DNA of 64,000 bases from Achromobacter ruhlandii. GTDB lineage: Bacteria > Pseudomonadota > Gammaproteobacteria > Burkholderiales > Burkholderiaceae_B. How positions within the stretch are numbered: position 1 is the stretch's first letter; each line of letters opens with the position of its first letter. This document shows, piece after piece, positions 44,677-52,695 of this stretch. Location of the stretch: assembly GCF_902859695.1 (NCBI RefSeq), contig NZ_CADIJL010000010.1, forward strand, positions 124,001-188,000. Reading direction: 5' to 3'. The position numbers were made by a program, and so were the translations under genes. The notes below the pieces were generated by a model. That model saw only the letters and a list, made by a program, of their open reading frames with translations, had not been told where the DNA came from and searched no databases.

Positions 44677-45032
44677 CACTGCCTCCCCCGTCCCTGGATG
44701 CCGTCTTTCGCGCGCTGGCCGATCCCACGCGCCGCGACATGCTGCAGCGCCTGGCCGGCGGAGACCGGACCATCGGTGAACTGGCCGCGCCCCTGCGCAT
44801 GAGTTTCGCCGGCGCCTCCAAGCACGTGCAGGCGCTGGAACGGGCCGGCCTGCTGCGGCGGACCGTCAACGGCCGCAGCCACGTGTGCAGCCTGAATCCG
44901 GCCCCGATGGCCGAAGCCATGCAATGGCTGCGCTTCTATGAACATTTCTGGTCGGGCCGGCTGGATGCGCTTGAAGCCGCGCTGGCCGCCCATGCGCCCC
45001 CGACCGCCTCCCCGGAGAGCCAACATGAGTGA
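44667..45032 (+). CDS. ArsR-family transcriptional regulator
   Basis: This 121-residue winged-helix protein has LDAVFRALADPTRRDMLQRLAGGDRTIGELAAPLRMSFAGASKHVQALERAGLL, typical of the ArsR subgroup paired with SRPBCC/AHSA1 proteins. It has no metal-binding cysteines in the ELCVC position, so it is not a metal sensor. The mRNA may be leaderless, since the -10 ends only seven bases before the ATG. The stop overlaps the next gene by eight bases. Confidence 0.9.
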   Translation: MVESLPPPSLDAVFRALADPTRRDMLQRLAGGDRTIGELAAPLRMSFAGASKHVQALERAGLLRRTVNGRSHVCSLNPAPMAEAMQWLRFYEHFWSGRLDALEAALAAHAPPTASPESQHE

Positions 45033-45564
45033 TTACGGTGTCGTCACCAGCCCCGCGTCCCTTTGCTTTACCCGCATCCTGCCCGCCAGCGTGGAACGGG
45101 TCTGGGCCTTCCTGACCGAACCCGACAAGCGCGGGCAATGGCTGGCAAGCGGCGACATGGAACTGCGCGAAGGCGGCGGCGTCACGCTGCGCTTCGTGCA
45201 CGCCGACCTGTCGTCCGTGGCCGAGCCCACGCCCGAGCCCTACAAGCCCTATGAAAACGGTGTCACCACGCATGGCCTCATCACCCGTTGCGAGCCGCCA
45301 CGGCTGCTGGCGTTCACCTGGGGGGGCTCGCAGGGCCAGCCTTCGGAGGTGACGTTCGAGCTGTCGCCGGAAGGCGACGGCACCCGCCTGGTGCTGACCC
45401 ATCGCAAGCTGGCCTCGCGCGCCGACATGATCGATGTCGCGGGCGGCTGGCATGCGCACCTGGGCGTGCTGTCCGCGCGCCTGGCGGGCCGCGAGCCGGG
45501 CCCGTTCTGGTCGGCGCTGCTGCGTTGGGAGAAGGACTACCAGGCGCGCATCCCCGCGCAATAA
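45025..45564 (+). CDS. SRPBCC/AHSA1-family protein
   Basis: This 179-residue START/Bet v1-like (AHSA1) domain protein has the conserved opening RILPASVERVWAFLTEPDKRGQWL near residue 17 and the closing helix ADMIDVAGGWHAHLGVLSARL. Such proteins hold small hydrophobic ligands in a cavity and pair with ArsR regulators, often as toxin or stress-response modules of unknown ligand. It overlaps the arsR gene by eight bases. A nine-base-stem hairpin without T-tract follows at 45583-45604. Confidence 0.88.
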   Translation: MSDYGVVTSPASLCFTRILPASVERVWAFLTEPDKRGQWLASGDMELREGGGVTLRFVHADLSSVAEPTPEPYKPYENGVTTHGLITRCEPPRLLAFTWGGSQGQPSEVTFELSPEGDGTRLVLTHRKLASRADMIDVAGGWHAHLGVLSARLAGREPGPFWSALLRWEKDYQARIPAQ

Positions 45565-46180
45565 GGGACGCCATGCCCTCCGCCCCGCGCCCGCCGGCGC
45601 GGGGAAAGCGCCAGCCGCTACTGCCACGGCCGGATCCGCCGCCGCGCAGTCGTTCAATAGCAACTATCACGCCATCCCGGCAGATAAAAACTGGCTAATC
45701 ATTGCGCTTTGCAGTAACATAAGTCCGTGATTTTTCCGCAAAAACCGGGCTTCGTTCACAACATTGAGTGCCAACCTTCGGTGGCAGTCTGAGTACCTGC
45801 CCGCAGTCGCGGGCCATGCCGGACTTTCGCCCGGCATTCCTGCAACGCTGCAACCGGTTTTCTTGGGTGAAACCTGCCCTTGCCCCGTGGCGCAACCGCG
45901 TCGCCCGGTATCGCAGCAGACACTCCAACCCGCTTCTTCCGGCGACGCGCCACAAGCGCCGATCCGCGACCAAGCTGCGCATCACGCGCACACAGCCCTC
46001 GCGGCGCGAGTATCCGTCATTTCAGACATCCACTTGGGATGCCGTGGCCCATACCCGCGCTTGCCCGGACGTTTTACGTTCAACCGCTGGACCTGGCCAA
46101 CAGAGTCCAACGCGCTCGCCATCCCCGGGTGGCGCGCCATGCCGACGGCATGGCGGCGCGTATTGATCAAGGAGTAGAGA
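45565..46180. other. 616-base gene-free region with tandem hairpins upstream of infA
   Basis: No ORF here has convincing coding character or a ribosome site. After the terminator-like hairpin at 45583-45604 comes an AT-richer stretch (45650-45770). Three consecutive stem-loops follow: TGCCA/TGGCA (45769-45786), CCCGC/GCGGG (45800-45813) and ATGCCGG/CCGGCAT (45816-45837). TGCAAC repeats at 45841-45854. It could be a long structured leader of infA or a small RNA gene. Confidence 0.4.
46135..46155. repeat. perfect 21-base palindrome just upstream of infA
   Basis: Ten-base arms CGCCATGCCG (46135-46144) and CGGCATGGCG (46146-46155) surround a single A. It ends 25 bases before the infA ATG and 13 before its AAGGAG ribosome site. 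It could be an operator or an RNA hairpin affecting translation. Confidence 0.5.
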
Positions 46181-46444
46181 ATGGCTAAAGAAGAACTCAT
46201 CGAACTGGACGGCATCGTCGACGAAGTGCTGCCCGATAGCCGCTACCGCGTCACCCTGGACAACGGCATCGAAGTGGGCGCCTACGCCTCCGGCCGCATC
46301 CGCAAGCACCGCATCCGCATCCTGGCCGGTGACCGCGTCACCCTGGAAATGTCGCCGTACGACCTGACCAAGGGCCGCATCAACTTCCGCCACAAGGACG
46401 AACGCGGTCCCGCCCCGAGCCGTCCCCCGCAGCACCGCCGCTGA
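46181..46444 (+). CDS. infA: translation initiation factor IF-1 paralogue
   Basis: This 87-residue S1/OB-fold protein is clearly IF-1 ([56 protein letters not shown]). Ordinary IF-1 has about 72 residues; this one carries a basic, Pro/Arg-rich extension of about 15 residues ([14 protein letters not shown]). It is away from the ribosomal protein genes where the main infA usually sits, so it is probably a second, specialised copy. AAGGAG is placed seven bases before ATG. Confidence 0.93.
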   Translation: MAKEELIELDGIVDEVLPDSRYRVTLDNGIEVGAYASGRIRKHRIRILAGDRVTLEMSPYDLTKGRINFRHKDERGPAPSRPPQHRR

Positions 46445-46446
46445 TC

Positions 46447-46477
46447 GGCGACGGCCGGCGCCCGCCGGCCTGTCGCC
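46447..46477 (+). terminator. GC-rich hairpin after infA
   Basis: GGCGAC plus GGCCGGC (46447-46459) pairs with GCCGGCC plus GTCGCC (46464-46477, one bulged T), directly after the stop codon. It has no T-tract, so it may be an inefficient or rho-dependent terminator. Confidence 0.5.
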
Positions 46478-46606
46478 CCCCACGGCGGGCGCCTCGCGGG
46501 CTTAAACTCGCGCGCGCCATGCCGTAGTAATGCGCAAGACCCCGGTTCGTGAAAGAATGGCGCTCCGCCGGCGCCAGGCCCGGCGGAACACGCATGACGC
46601 AGCAAG

Positions 46607-46909
46607 ATGGATCTGACACAGGAACTGAAAGACGCGGCCGACCAGCTTTCCCTGACGCGAAGACGCTTCGCCAAGGGGGAGGAAGGCCTGCGCCTGCTGC
46701 ATCAATCGCGTGAAGCGTTCATCAACAGCCTGCGCAACACCGGCCTGACCTACGCGGAAGCCAAGATCAAGTACGACAACTGCCTGGACGAACAGGAAGT
46801 GCAGTTGCACGACATGCTGGAAAAGATGCGCTACGCCGAGCGCATGCACCAGTACATCCTGCACCGCATCGCGCTGCAGCAGCCGGCCCAGGCCGCCACG
46901 CCCGCCTGA
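46607..46909 (+). CDS. small helical protein of unknown function
   Basis: This 100-residue, almost entirely helical protein (probably coiled coil, residues 5-90) is rich in Glu, Lys, Arg and Leu, with one Cys (DNCLDEQ). No signal peptide or membrane segment is present. No family was recognised. It ends 13 bases before the convergent M23 peptidase gene. Confidence 0.6.
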   Translation: MDLTQELKDAADQLSLTRRRFAKGEEGLRLLHQSREAFINSLRNTGLTYAEAKIKYDNCLDEQEVQLHDMLEKMRYAERMHQYILHRIALQQPAQAATPA

Positions 46910-46922
46910 GGGCCGTGCCCGC

Positions 46923-47807
46923 TCAGGGCTTGAACGCGCCGATGAAGATGGCGGGATCGACCCGCGCATCGTTCAGGCTGACATTCCAGTGCAGGTGCGG
47001 ACCGGTGGCCCGGCCCGTGGCGCCAACCTTGCCCACCACCCCGCCCCGGGCGACCGTGTCGCCCACCTTCACGTCGATCGCCGACATGTGGCAGAACATG
47101 CTGACGAAGCCCTGTCCATGGTCCAGGAACACGGTCTTGCCGTTGAAGAAATAATCCCCCACCAGCGACACCACGCCCGCGGCCGGCGCCTTGATCGGCG
47201 TGCCGGCCGGCACCGCGAAATCCAGGCCGGAGTGCGGATTGCGCTCTTCGCCGTTGAAGAAGCGGCGCAGCCCGAACGGACTGGACAGCCGGCCGCCGCT
47301 GACGGGCCGGTCCAGCAACAGATTGCTGGGCGTGACGCCGGCGCGATAGGCGCGGTTGGCGGCGCTCTGTTCGGCCATTTCGCGCTCGATGCGCTTCATG
47401 TCGTCGGGATCGGGGTTGACCTGGCGCGGGTTTTTCAGCGTGATGTGTTGCGCCACGTACTCCTTGGCGCGCACGGTGAACGGCAACTGGCGCGTGCCCG
47501 CGCCATCGCGCACGGCTATTTCCTGCTGGCCGGGCTTGACCGCCAGCGGAATGCCGACCACGGCGATCCATTGCCTGCCATCCTCGCGCACCACCAGCAC
47601 GCGGCGGTCGCGGTAGGTGACCTCGGGCGCCGTCGCGGCGTCGCCCAGCGCCAGCACGGCAACGCCGCCCGGCACCGGCGCATTGAGCTTGCGGCTGATG
47701 AAGCCGCCCGGCTGCGCGGCCGGCGCCTGCTTGGCGCGCGCCGGCAGGGCCAGGCACACAGCCGCCGCGGCCAGGCCCAGCCGCAGCATGTCTCGGCGTT
47801 GCGGCAT
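46923..47807 (-). CDS. exported M23-family metallopeptidase
   Basis: This 294-residue LytM/M23 peptidase has zinc ligands visible in NPHSGLDFAVPAGTP and GPHLHWNV near the C-terminus, so it is likely catalytically active on peptidoglycan peptides. The N-terminus MPQRRDMLRLGLAAAAVCLALPARA resembles a twin-arginine signal. Middle residues form an extended non-catalytic beta domain. The ATG at 47807 shares one base with the lipoprotein stop (TGATG), which supports it over GTG at 47822. It is probably an envelope hydrolase in cell separation or remodelling. Confidence 0.88.
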   Translation of the reverse strand: MPQRRDMLRLGLAAAAVCLALPARAKQAPAAQPGGFISRKLNAPVPGGVAVLALGDAATAPEVTYRDRRVLVVREDGRQWIAVVGIPLAVKPGQQEIAVRDGAGTRQLPFTVRAKEYVAQHITLKNPRQVNPDPDDMKRIEREMAEQSAANRAYRAGVTPSNLLLDRPVSGGRLSSPFGLRRFFNGEERNPHSGLDFAVPAGTPIKAPAAGVVSLVGDYFFNGKTVFLDHGQGFVSMFCHMSAIDVKVGDTVARGGVVGKVGATGRATGPHLHWNVSLNDARVDPAIFIGAFKP

Positions 47808-48154
47808 CACTGTTGCAGACACAGGTTGGCGGGTTCGATCAGGCTCTGGTCGCGCCGCGCAATACGGGTCGACAGGCGGGCCTCGGTCTTGCCCTTCCAG
47901 GTGGTGGTGGTCAGCACCGCCTCGACGCCCAGGCTGTCCGACTGGATCAGCTCGAAGCCATTGCGCACCGGCTTGCGCTCGAAATTCACGTTCAGGCTTT
48001 TCCAGGCGTCGGCCACGCAGTTGGTGTAGTCCTCGGCCGTGCGCTGGGTCGACCCGTAGAACACCGGATCACGATCGCGGACGTCTTTGACGTTGGCGCA
48101 AGCCGACACGGCGAGCACGACGGTGGCAAGGGACAAGGCGGTGCGGACCTTCAT
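47807..48154 (-). CDS. small putative lipoprotein
   Basis: This 115-residue protein has a lipobox: MKVRTALSLATVVLAVSACANVKD, cleaving before Cys20. The mature domain has one further pair-capable Cys (NCVADAW) and a C-terminal Cys (NLCLQQ). No family was recognised beyond small secreted proteins of this order. It is coupled to the M23 peptidase gene, suggesting an envelope partner. ATG at 48154 gives the proper lipoprotein signal. Confidence 0.75.
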   Translation of the reverse strand: MKVRTALSLATVVLAVSACANVKDVRDRDPVFYGSTQRTAEDYTNCVADAWKSLNVNFERKPVRNGFELIQSDSLGVEAVLTTTTWKGKTEARLSTRIARRDQSLIEPANLCLQQ

Positions 48155-48193
48155 ATCTGGACTCTCTGGCAATCAATGGAAAGAGGCGGCCAA

Positions 48194-48841
48194 CTATACC
48201 GCAGCGTCCGGCGACGGTTGCGGCCGGCGCGCCGACTTGGGGCGGAAAGCGGCGATGACCTCGGGACGGGTCTCGGCATACGGACCGCCGATCAGGTCGA
48301 TGCAATAGGGAATGGCGGCGAAGATGCCCGGCACCAGCACCGAGCCGTCGTCGGCGCGCAGGCCTTCGAGAGTCTCGCGGATCGCCTTGGGCTGGCCCGG
48401 CAGGTTGACGATCAGCGCGGCATGCGATGGCCGTTCGCGGATGACGGCGACCTGCCGCGACAGGATCGCCGTGGGCACGAAGCGCAGGCTGATCTGGCGC
48501 ATCTGCTCGCCGAAGCCCGGCATTTCCTTGGTGCCCACCGCCAGCGTGGCCTCGGGCGTCACGTCGCGCCGCGACGGGCCGGTGCCGCCGGTGGTCAGGA
48601 CCAGGTCGCAGGCGCAGGTGTCGACCAGCTCGATGAGCGTCTCGGAAATGCGCGCGGCCTCGTCCGGGATCAGCCGGTCCACCGCCTGCCAGGGCGAGGC
48701 CAGCGCCCCGCCCAGCCATTCACGCAGGGCGGGCAGCCCCTGATCCTGGTAGGCGCCGGCCGAGGCGCGGTCGGAGATCGACACCAGGCCGATGATCAGT
48801 TCGTCGGGATGGCGGCGGGCGATGCGGGCGGGAGCGGTCAT
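48194..48841 (-). CDS. mogA: molybdopterin adenylyltransferase
   Basis: This 215-residue MogA/MoaB-type protein adenylylates molybdopterin before molybdate insertion. Signature segments are IGLVSISDRASAGAYQDQG near residue 18, the TTGGTGPSRRDVTPEAT loop near residue 85, and NLPGQPKAIRETL. ATG at 48841 gives the usual length; the upstream in-frame extension is unsupported. It lies 39 bases upstream of the lipoprotein gene on the same strand and is probably its own unit. Confidence 0.92.
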   Translation of the reverse strand: MTAPARIARRHPDELIIGLVSISDRASAGAYQDQGLPALREWLGGALASPWQAVDRLIPDEAARISETLIELVDTCACDLVLTTGGTGPSRRDVTPEATLAVGTKEMPGFGEQMRQISLRFVPTAILSRQVAVIRERPSHAALIVNLPGQPKAIRETLEGLRADDGSVLVPGIFAAIPYCIDLIGGPYAETRPEVIAAFRPKSARRPQPSPDAAV

Positions 48842-49042
48842 GGGATACGGGAGCAAAGGAAGTCGGACAAGGGATGCTATCGCATTCTCCGCCGGCCGGC
48901 CTGGCGGCGACCGGCCCCGCGCCTGTGGCAAAAAGGGGAATCCCCGGGTTTGCGCGCTTGTCGCGCTCATGGCGGCTGGCTAACATCCGCTCACATTCTC
49001 TTCTTCCACCCCGACCCGCGCGCCGCGCCTTCCTGGTTTCTC

Positions 49043-50167
49043 ATGTTCACACGCACCCTCGGGCAGCATGCGCTGGCGGCGGCGCTGGCCCTGGCGGTCG
49101 CGCTGGCCGCGGGCTGGGGCGCCTGGCATACGCTGGCGCTGCGCACCGGCCCGGCGCCGGCCGCGGCCACCGGCGTCTATATCCACAACCTCGGCAACAC
49201 CCTGCAGGACCAGACCCGCAACCTGTCGCGGCTGAGCCAGGCGCTGCGCACCGGCGACCGCCTGGTGGTGCTGGGCTCGTCCGAGCTGACCAGCACCGAT
49301 CTGCGCTTCGTGCCCTACCGCTTCCTGGCCGACGAACTGCGCATGCCGGTCATGGCCTACGGCCATTCGGGCTTCCAGTCGCTCGGCATGCAACTGGTGC
49401 TGGCGGCGCTGGCGGATGACCTGTCACCGGCCTCGCGCGTCGTGGTCATGGTGTCGCCCGGCTGGTTCGATGGCGACGGCGGCCTGGGGCCGGATGAATT
49501 CCGCGAACACGCCAACCCGCTGCTGCCGCGCCTGGTGCGCCAGCCCGAAGGCCGCGAACAACTGGCGCGCTGGCTGCGCGACAAGGGCGACGCCCGGGTA
49601 GCGTGGTCGATGGCGGCCGAACAGGCCTATGTGTTCCGCCAGCGGCTGGTCGACCTGTGGACGCCGGCCCATGCGGCGCCCGCGCCCGAGGCGGAAGCCG
49701 AGGGCCCGACGGCCGCGGCCCGGGTGGTCGACTGGGACGCCCTGGCGCGCGAGGCGCAGGAGGCCGAGCAGACGCAAATGACGCGCAACCGCTACGCCGT
49801 GCGCGACGAATTCTTCGATAAGTACCTGCAGGCGGTGCCGGCCGGCGGCAAGACCGCCTTCCTGCCGCGGCCGCTGACCGGCAAGGACGAATTGCGCGAG
49901 CTGGAGGCGCTGATGCGGCTGCTGCGCAACCATGGTGTCAACGCGCTGTTCGTGATGCAGCCGCTGCACCCGCTGGTGTTCAAGGACCTGGACCGCTTCG
50001 GCCCCATCCAGCGCCAGGTCGACGCGCTGTGCGCGCGCTACGCCATGGCCTGCATGAACATGTACGACGCGCCCTACGAAATCGGCACCCTGCGCGACGT
50101 GCAGCACCTGGGCGAACTGGGCTGGCTGCGGGTCAACCAGCGCATCGCCGAGGTCTTTCGCCCGTGA
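49043..50167 (+). CDS. DltD-like SGNH acyltransferase/thioesterase
   Basis: This 374-residue protein has an N-terminal signal anchor (about residues 8-33) and a periplasmic DltD domain. The nucleophile motif is VLGSSELTSTD (Ser79/Ser80) and the DxxH pair is Asp352/His355 in RDVQHLGELGW, the HLGxxGW signature of DltD. DltD moves D-alanine to teichoic acids in Gram-positives; in a Gram-negative the acceptor must be an envelope glycan or protein. A 41-residue DltX-like ORF follows 37 bases later, but no dltA, dltB or dltC is nearby. ATG at 49043 is used; the apparent 410-codon upstream extension is an antisense shadow. Confidence 0.82.
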   Translation: MFTRTLGQHALAAALALAVALAAGWGAWHTLALRTGPAPAAATGVYIHNLGNTLQDQTRNLSRLSQALRTGDRLVVLGSSELTSTDLRFVPYRFLADELRMPVMAYGHSGFQSLGMQLVLAALADDLSPASRVVVMVSPGWFDGDGGLGPDEFREHANPLLPRLVRQPEGREQLARWLRDKGDARVAWSMAAEQAYVFRQRLVDLWTPAHAAPAPEAEAEGPTAAARVVDWDALAREAQEAEQTQMTRNRYAVRDEFFDKYLQAVPAGGKTAFLPRPLTGKDELRELEALMRLLRNHGVNALFVMQPLHPLVFKDLDRFGPIQRQVDALCARYAMACMNMYDAPYEIGTLRDVQHLGELGWLRVNQRIAEVFRP

Positions 50168-50204
50168 GCCCGGCTCCCCTATCCCCGAACAAGGACACTG
50201 CGCG

Positions 50205-50330
50205 ATGAGAAAAACCCTGTGGCTGTGCCTGCTCTACCTGGGCCTGCTGGCGGTCATGATGATCCAGGCCGACACCTCGGCCAACCTGGGCAAACCGCTG
50301 GAAATCGAGTTCCAGTACCAGAAGTTCTAG
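50205..50330 (+). CDS. DltX-like single-helix membrane peptide
   Basis: ATG at 50205 opens a 41-residue ORF: a short basic start (MRKT), one transmembrane helix (about residues 5-21), a periplasmic stretch, and the C-terminal end EFQYQKF. In DltX peptides of Gram-positive dlt operons the extreme C-terminus is the conserved F-x-Y-x-x-F motif (FIYNEF), whose Tyr has been proposed as acyl intermediate. Size, topology, end motif and place next to a DltD-like gene all agree. A moderate AAGGA lies 12 bases upstream. Assignment is by pattern, not alignment. Confidence 0.6.
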   Translation: MRKTLWLCLLYLGLLAVMMIQADTSANLGKPLEIEFQYQKF

Positions 50331-50421
50331 CTTGCCGCGCCGGCGGCGCTGGCCGCCGGGGGCGGGCGGTCGGTTTGCCGGACACGGGGAACGGCGAAAG
50401 TTGCCTGAAGCAACCGGGGAC

Positions 50422-50439
50422 ATGTCACAAATCTGTAAT
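50422..50439 (+). promoter_or_regulatory. Pho-box-like site before pit
   Basis: ATGTCAC-AAAT-CTGTAAT matches the PhoB consensus (two CTGTCAT-type halves separated by four A/T bases) at 15 of 18 positions. It lies 35 bases before the pit ATG and overlaps the only -10-like sequence (TAATCT, about 50439). PhoB binding here would more probably repress than activate. Confidence 0.5.
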
Positions 50440-50473
50440 AATCTGGGCCTCCGCCGGAACCTCCCCCGCCTCC

Positions 50474-51949
50474 ATGTCCACCCTCTTTCATGGCCTCGAC
50501 CTCTGGGTTGGCCTCAGCCTTGCACTGGCCCTGACGTTCGTCCTGGCTTTCGAATTCATCAATGGCTTTCACGACACGGCGAACGCCGTTGCGACGGTCA
50601 TCTACACCAAGGCCATGCCCCCGCACCTGGCGGTGGTGCTCTCCGGCATTTTCAACTTCCTCGGCGTGCTGCTGGGCGGCGTGGGCGTGGCCTACGCCAT
50701 CGTCCACCTGCTGCCGGTGGAACTGCTGATCAACGTCGATACCGGACGCGGGCTGGCCATGGTGTTCGCCATGCTGGCCGCGGCCATCGCCTGGAACCTG
50801 GGCACCTGGTATTTCGGCATCCCCGCCTCCAGCTCGCACACGCTGATCGGCTCGATCCTGGGCGTGGGCCTGGCCAATGCGCTGATCACCGACCTGCCGC
50901 TGGCCGACGGCGTGAACTGGGGCAAGGCGATCGACATCGGCGCCTCCCTGGTGGTGTCGCCGGTGGCCGGCTTCCTGGTGGCCGGCGGCCTGCTGCTGGC
51001 GCTCAAGCGCTGGCTGCCGCTGTCGAAGATGCACAAGACGCCCGAGCAGCGCCGCGCCATCGACAACAAGAAGCACCCGCCGTTCTGGAACCGCCTGGTG
51101 CTGGTGCTGTCGGCCATGGGCGTGAGCTTCGTGCACGGGTCGAACGACGGCCAGAAAGGCATCGGCCTGATCATGCTGGTGCTGATCGGCATCGTGCCCG
51201 CCAACTTCGTGCTCGACACCAATAGCACCACCTACCAGATCGAGCGCACGCGCGACGCCGCCACCCACCTGAGCGCGTTCTACCAGCGCAACGAAGCCAT
51301 GCTGGGCGACTTCCTGGCGCTCAAGCGCGCCGGCTCCGCCTCGGACCTGCCGCGTAATTTCCGTTGCGATCCGGAATTGACCCTGCCCACCATCGACGCG
51401 CTGCAGGCCGACCTGCACGGCGTCAGCAACTACGCCGACCTGCCCGCCGCCAAGCGCATCGATGTGCGCCGCTACCTGCTGTGCCTGGACGACACCGCCA
51501 AGAAGGTGGCGCGCATCGAGGGCCTGCCGGCACGCGAGCGCACCGACCTGCAACGCCTGCGCGCCGACCTGACCGCCACCACCGAGTACGCGCCCTTCTG
51601 GGTGATCGTGGCGGTGGCCCTGGCGCTGGGCGCCGGCACCATGGTCGGCTGGCGCCGCGTGGTGCTGACGGTGGGCGAAAAAATCGGCAAGCAGGGCATG
51701 ACCTACGCCCAGGGCATGTCGGCGCAGCTGACCGCGGTCGGCGCCATCGGCCTGGCCAACGTCTTCAGCCTGCCGGTGTCCACCACCCACGTGCTGTCGT
51801 CCGGCGTGGCCGGCACCATGATCGCCAACAAGAGCGGCCTGCAGGGCGGCACGGTGCGCAACATCCTGCTGGCCTGGATCCTGACCCTGCCCGCCTCGAT
51901 GCTGCTGGCGGCCGGCCTGTTCTGGGTCGGGGTGCAGATCGCCGGCTGA
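50474..51949 (+). CDS. inorganic phosphate transporter, Pit family
   Basis: This 491-residue low-affinity phosphate:cation symporter has the duplicated Pit signatures FEFINGFHDTANAVATVIYTKAM near residue 25 and SFVHGSNDGQKGIGLIML near residue 216, plus SSSHTLIGSILG and PVSTTHVLSSGVAGTM. About ten transmembrane helices are split by a long hydrophilic loop (about residues 245-370), as in PitA. ATG at 50474 matches the family start. The Pho-like box and the nearby phosphonate genes suggest phosphate-dependent control. Confidence 0.94.
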   Translation: MSTLFHGLDLWVGLSLALALTFVLAFEFINGFHDTANAVATVIYTKAMPPHLAVVLSGIFNFLGVLLGGVGVAYAIVHLLPVELLINVDTGRGLAMVFAMLAAAIAWNLGTWYFGIPASSSHTLIGSILGVGLANALITDLPLADGVNWGKAIDIGASLVVSPVAGFLVAGGLLLALKRWLPLSKMHKTPEQRRAIDNKKHPPFWNRLVLVLSAMGVSFVHGSNDGQKGIGLIMLVLIGIVPANFVLDTNSTTYQIERTRDAATHLSAFYQRNEAMLGDFLALKRAGSASDLPRNFRCDPELTLPTIDALQADLHGVSNYADLPAAKRIDVRRYLLCLDDTAKKVARIEGLPARERTDLQRLRADLTATTEYAPFWVIVAVALALGAGTMVGWRRVVLTVGEKIGKQGMTYAQGMSAQLTAVGAIGLANVFSLPVSTTHVLSSGVAGTMIANKSGLQGGTVRNILLAWILTLPASMLLAAGLFWVGVQIAG

Positions 51950-52047
51950 CCTTGGTCCGGCCGGGCGGACCATCTGCCCGGCCGGCGCAACACTGTGGCT
52001 ACCGCGCAGGGCTATGCCCGGCGCGCAGGCGCCTCTACGATGGCGCC

Positions 52048-52695
52048 ATGGCTACCCCTTCCCCCATCCTGCATTACATCTACGACCCGCTCTGCGGCTG
52101 GTGCTATGGCGCCGCGCCGCTGGTGCAGGCCGCCCGCGGCATCAGCGGCCTGACGATCGAGGCCCATGGCGGCGGCATGATGACCGGCGGCAACCGCCAG
52201 CCCGTCACCGAGGCGTTGCGCCGTTACGTCATGCCGCACGACGAACGCATCGCCAGCCTCACTGGCCAGGTGTTCGGCCCGGACTATTTCGACGGCCTGC
52301 TGCGCGACAGCGGCGCGGTGTTCGACTCGGCGCCGCCGACCACCGCCATCCTGGCCGCGCAGGCGCTGGCGGGCCGCGGCCTGGACCTGCTGCACCGGCT
52401 GCAGCAGGCCCATTACATCGAAGGCCGGCGCATCGCCGATCCCGCCGAGCTGCGCCGCCTGGCGGTGGAGATCGGGCTGGACGAGGCGGCCTTCCAGGCC
52501 GCCTATGCCGCCACCGAGGGCGCGGCCACCGAGCGCCACATCGCGCAGAGCCGCGAATGGCTCGCGCGGGTTCGGGGCTCGGGCTTCCCGACGTTGGCGC
52601 TGGAACGGGACGGCGTCTTTGCGCTGCTGGAACCCGCCCGCTTCCTGGGCCGCCCGTTGCAATGGCAGGCGGACCTGCGCCAGCGCCTGACGTGA
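52048..52695 (+). CDS. DsbA-family (FrnE-like) thioredoxin-fold protein
   Basis: This 215-residue DsbA-family protein has the active site CGWC in YIYDPLCGWCYGAAP near residue 11, and the cis-Pro loop GSGFPTLALERDG near residue 175. No signal peptide is present, so it is cytoplasmic like FrnE/YwbO-type oxidoreductases. ATG at 52048 directly precedes the fold. Its stop codon is immediately adjacent to the stop of the convergent GST gene (no base between). Confidence 0.9.
   Translation: MATPSPILHYIYDPLCGWCYGAAPLVQAARGISGLTIEAHGGGMMTGGNRQPVTEALRRYVMPHDERIASLTGQVFGPDYFDGLLRDSGAVFDSAPPTTAILAAQALAGRGLDLLHRLQQAHYIEGRRIADPAELRRLAVEIGLDEAAFQAAYAATEGAATERHIAQSREWLARVRGSGFPTLALERDGVFALLEPARFLGRPLQWQADLRQRLT

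Noticed and set aside
47813-50167. A 784-codon frame suggesting a DltD fused to a large N-terminal domain.
   Set aside because: The first 410 codons are antisense to the lipoprotein and mogA genes and lack any domain; the signal anchor and ATG at 49043 define the real start.
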